Source: AP-15 sp963755435 (GTDB lineage: Bacteria; Pseudomonadota; Alphaproteobacteria; ATCC43930; CGMCC-115725). Taken from it: a stretch of 64,000 nucleotides of DNA. The notes beneath the pieces were generated by a model. The model searched no databases. It saw nothing but the letters and a program-made list of their open reading frames with translations, and had not been told where the DNA came from. A program made the position numbers and the translations under genes. The stretch spans positions 142,347 to 206,346 of the forward strand of contig CAVWJX010000009.1 in NCBI GenBank assembly GCA_963755435.1, given 5' to 3'. Positions 62,290-64,000 of the stretch are shown here, piece by piece; the stretch's first letter is position 1; each line of letters starts with the position of its first letter.

Positions 62290-63587
62290 CTGGCGTCTCC
62301 CATTGCAAGCCGGCGTTCGACCCAGAGGCCGATTTCCAGCAGCCGGGCATCGTTGTGGCGGCGGCCGACCAGCTGAATCCCGACCGGCAAGCCATCGGGG
62401 CCTCTACCGGCGGGCAGGGTCAGGCACGGCATGTAGAGCTGGGTCCACAGCGCGTTGAACATCGCCGAGCCGGTGTCGCCGAGCCCGCGCGGCGCTTGGC
62501 CGGGGGCGGGGAGGGTTAGGATCGCATCGAACCTCGACGCCCATTCGCGCGCCGCGATCCGCGCCTTCTCGGCGGCGCGGCAGGCGTTGCGGAACTGGTC
62601 GAGCGTCAATTTGCGGCCGAGCGCGATCTTGGTCTCGCGCAATTGCGGGCTCAGCAATGCCTCGTGGCGGTAGAGCTCGGGCATGTGGTTGCGCAGCCCC
62701 TCGAACGCGCCGAGGGTCTGCTGGATGTCGTCGGCCTCGGCGCATTCCGGCGGCAGCGCCGCGTCGGCGAGCTTGGCGCCGGCGGCGGCGAGCCGGTCGG
62801 CCACGGTTTCGAGCACCGCCCGACCCTCGGGTTGCGCGTCGTCCCAATGCGGGCCGCGGCACAGGCCGAGCCGCGGCGGCGTCTCGGGCATCGCCGGTGG
62901 CTCATACCGGATCGCCATCATCGCCGCCCGGAACAACGCGATGTCGGCAACGGAGCGCGCCATGATCCCGACCGTGTCGAGCGTCTCGGTGTTGATCCGC
63001 ATGCCGCCGGGCGGGGACAGGCCAAAGCTCGGCTTGAAGCCGACGACCCCGCAATAAGCCGCCGGGCGGATGACCGAGCCCGCGGTCTGCGTGCCGATCG
63101 CCAATGGCACCATCAAATCGGCGACCGCCGCCGCCGAGCCGCTCGACGAGCCGCCGGGGGTGCAGGCCGGATCGTGCGGGTTCGATGTCGGGCCCGGGTA
63201 ACGGTTAGCGAATTCGGTGGTGATGGTCTTGCCGAGGAGGATGCCACCAGCCGCCTTGGGCAGCGCCGCGGCGCTGGCGTCGCTCGGCGGCCGCCAGCCA
63301 GTGTAGATGCGCGAGCCATAAGTCGCCGGCATTTGGGCGGCATCGAAAATGTCCTTGAGCCCGAACGGCACGCCGCCGAGCAGCATCTTCTTCCCCGCCC
63401 GGTCGAACGCCCGCGCCTGCGCCAGCGCCGCCTCGCTCGCCAGATACGCCCACGCCCGCACCACCGGCTCGCGCACTGCGATCCGCTCGAGGCAGCTCGC
63501 CACCACCGCCTCGGCGGTCAGCTCCCCACCCTCGATCAGCTGCACGATCTCGGTCGCCGACAAGCGGTGCGGTTCGACATTCGGCAT
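62286..63587 (-). CDS. amidase-signature hydrolase
   Basis: A 433-residue amidase. The Lys-Ser-Ser triad lies in FGLKDIFDAAQMPATYGSR, CTPGGSSSGSAAAVADLMV and IGTQTAGSVIRPAAYCGVVG. It hydrolyses C-N (sometimes C-O) bonds of an unknown amide, possibly an aryl or urea-type compound. The ATG at 63587 gives the expected N-terminus (MPNVEPHRLSATEIVQ). It is the first of two tandem amidases, coupled by an ATGA overlap, with about 45% similarity by eye. The following NIPSNAP copies belong to the same minus-strand run. Confidence 0.9.
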   Translation of the reverse strand: MPNVEPHRLSATEIVQLIEGGELTAEAVVASCLERIAVREPVVRAWAYLASEAALAQARAFDRAGKKMLLGGVPFGLKDIFDAAQMPATYGSRIYTGWRPPSDASAAALPKAAGGILLGKTITTEFANRYPGPTSNPHDPACTPGGSSSGSAAAVADLMVPLAIGTQTAGSVIRPAAYCGVVGFKPSFGLSPPGGMRINTETLDTVGIMARSVADIALFRAAMMAIRYEPPAMPETPPRLGLCRGPHWDDAQPEGRAVLETVADRLAAAGAKLADAALPPECAEADDIQQTLGAFEGLRNHMPELYRHEALLSPQLRETKIALGRKLTLDQFRNACRAAEKARIAAREWASRFDAILTLPAPGQAPRGLGDTGSAMFNALWTQLYMPCLTLPAGRGPDGLPVGIQLVGRRHNDARLLEIGLWVERRLAMGDAR

Positions 63588-63680
63588 GGCGTCGCTCCCC
63601 CGCAGCATACTCTGACCTATCTATCTAGGCATATCCGCCCGCCGCACGCACCCGCGAATTGACGAGCCCGACGTCCTCAT

Positions 63681-64000
63681 ATGCTTGATTGCTCACCGGA
63701 GGGGAGCGCCGTGTGTTTACCCGTCAGCGGCTGCGATGCTTGCCTCAGAATGAAGCTGGTTACCCGACAAAAAATTAGCGTCAGGCGGCTCATCGACCTC
63801 TGTCCCGAGGAAACAGCCCTGGTCAAGTACCTGCTTCACCACTGCGCGCCAGGCCGAGTTGGCATCTTTCGACCTGACCTTAAAACCCTGGGGAAAATTG
63901 CATGTGATCACGTCGGAGAGATCGCCCACAGGTTCAATCACCGGCCGGCAAAAGCCGCGTGGTGCGTGTTCAATCGGAAGGCACGGCACAAACGAGAACG
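63681..64000 (+). other. open frame running off the right edge, status unsure
   Basis: From an ATG at 63681 the plus strand stays open to the end of the window: MLDCSPEGSAVCLPVSGCDA, then KLVTRQKISVRRLIDLCPEE, LHHCAPGRVGIFRPDLKTLG. A GGAGGGG lies 12 bases after the ATG, so the start is not well supported. The minus strand is also open from 63989 to 63717. The base composition is lower in GC than in the neighbouring amidase genes. I do not recognise either product; continuing sequence is needed. Confidence 0.3.

Noticed and set aside
63717..63989. 91-codon minus-strand frame at the right edge
   Set aside because: No ribosome site or motif, and the opposite strand is equally open; no basis to prefer it.

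Overview
The window is GC-rich double-stranded bacterial DNA, most likely chromosomal sequence from an alphaproteobacterium (Rhodospirillales/Hyphomicrobiales-like; the order cannot be settled from the sequence alone). Pointers are a free-standing NDUFA12-type complex I gene, an MlaD gene of alphaproteobacterial layout, rpsI with a long N-terminal extension behind rplM, FixK/FNR boxes, and many small catabolic enzymes (amidases, NIPSNAP, VOC, TauD, LLM oxidoreductase). No rRNA, tRNA or CRISPR array was seen.

Layout. 0-2 kb: a partial secreted protein and a nested IS scar (IS21 end inside a frameshifted IS1380 transposase). 1.9-4.8 kb: a MOSC/flavin-reductase/2Fe-2S fusion, a SnoaL-like protein and a 3-methyladenine glycosylase. 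4.8-8 kb: an EmrAB-type drug efflux pair. 8-10.1 kb: a lower-GC insert with an FkbM methyltransferase and a glycosyltransferase. 10.4-15 kb: a GST, a lipoprotein, a DUF1932-type dehydrogenase, and a sulfite reductase / siroheme gene pair with an upstream repeat cluster. 14.9-18.6 kb: housekeeping genes (queA, rpsI, rplM, NDUFA12, mlaD). 18.6-25.6 kb: a decayed stretch with a DUF1772-like pseudogene, a GST, a TRAP-receptor relic, frameshifted nadE, a frameshifted methyltransferase, an SDR tail and a frameshifted M81 peptidase. 26-40 kb: small-molecule catabolism (DUF3500, two ThDP enzymes, SDR, LLM, two VOC), interrupted by an intact ISAs1 transposase and by a QueC-like PP-loop gene next to a BTAD/TPR regulator. 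40-51 kb: a minus-strand carbohydrate cluster. 51-53 kb: a divergent unknown gene and an inverted-repeat-bracketed lipocalin pseudogene. 53-64 kb: TauD, a tartronate-semialdehyde-reductase-like enzyme, DUF29, a haloacetate-dehalogenase-like hydrolase, a B12/radical SAM enzyme, an acyl-CoA dehydrogenase, an XRE regulator, two NIPSNAP genes and two amidases.

The most coherent system is the 40-51 kb cluster, in transcription order phosphoketolase (xfp), a SHB17-like sugar phosphatase, glycogen phosphorylase, an MFS transporter, phosphoglucomutase, amylomaltase and a decayed pgi-rpiB remnant. Together they would turn glycogen or maltodextrin into sugar phosphates and, through phosphoketolase, acetyl phosphate. 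The divergent control region between xfp and an unknown 151-residue gene carries two perfect TTGAT-N4-ATCAA FNR/FixK boxes, so the cluster is probably switched on at low oxygen. The most novel-looking pair is the PP-loop/QueC-like protein (with Gly in place of the usual Ser of SGGxDS) beside a large BTAD-TPR regulator.

Several otherwise well conserved genes carry single-base shifts, mostly +1 (nadE, M81 peptidase, methyltransferase, an amidase, a GST). This is either true decay or an unpolished assembly and should be settled before gene loss is inferred.
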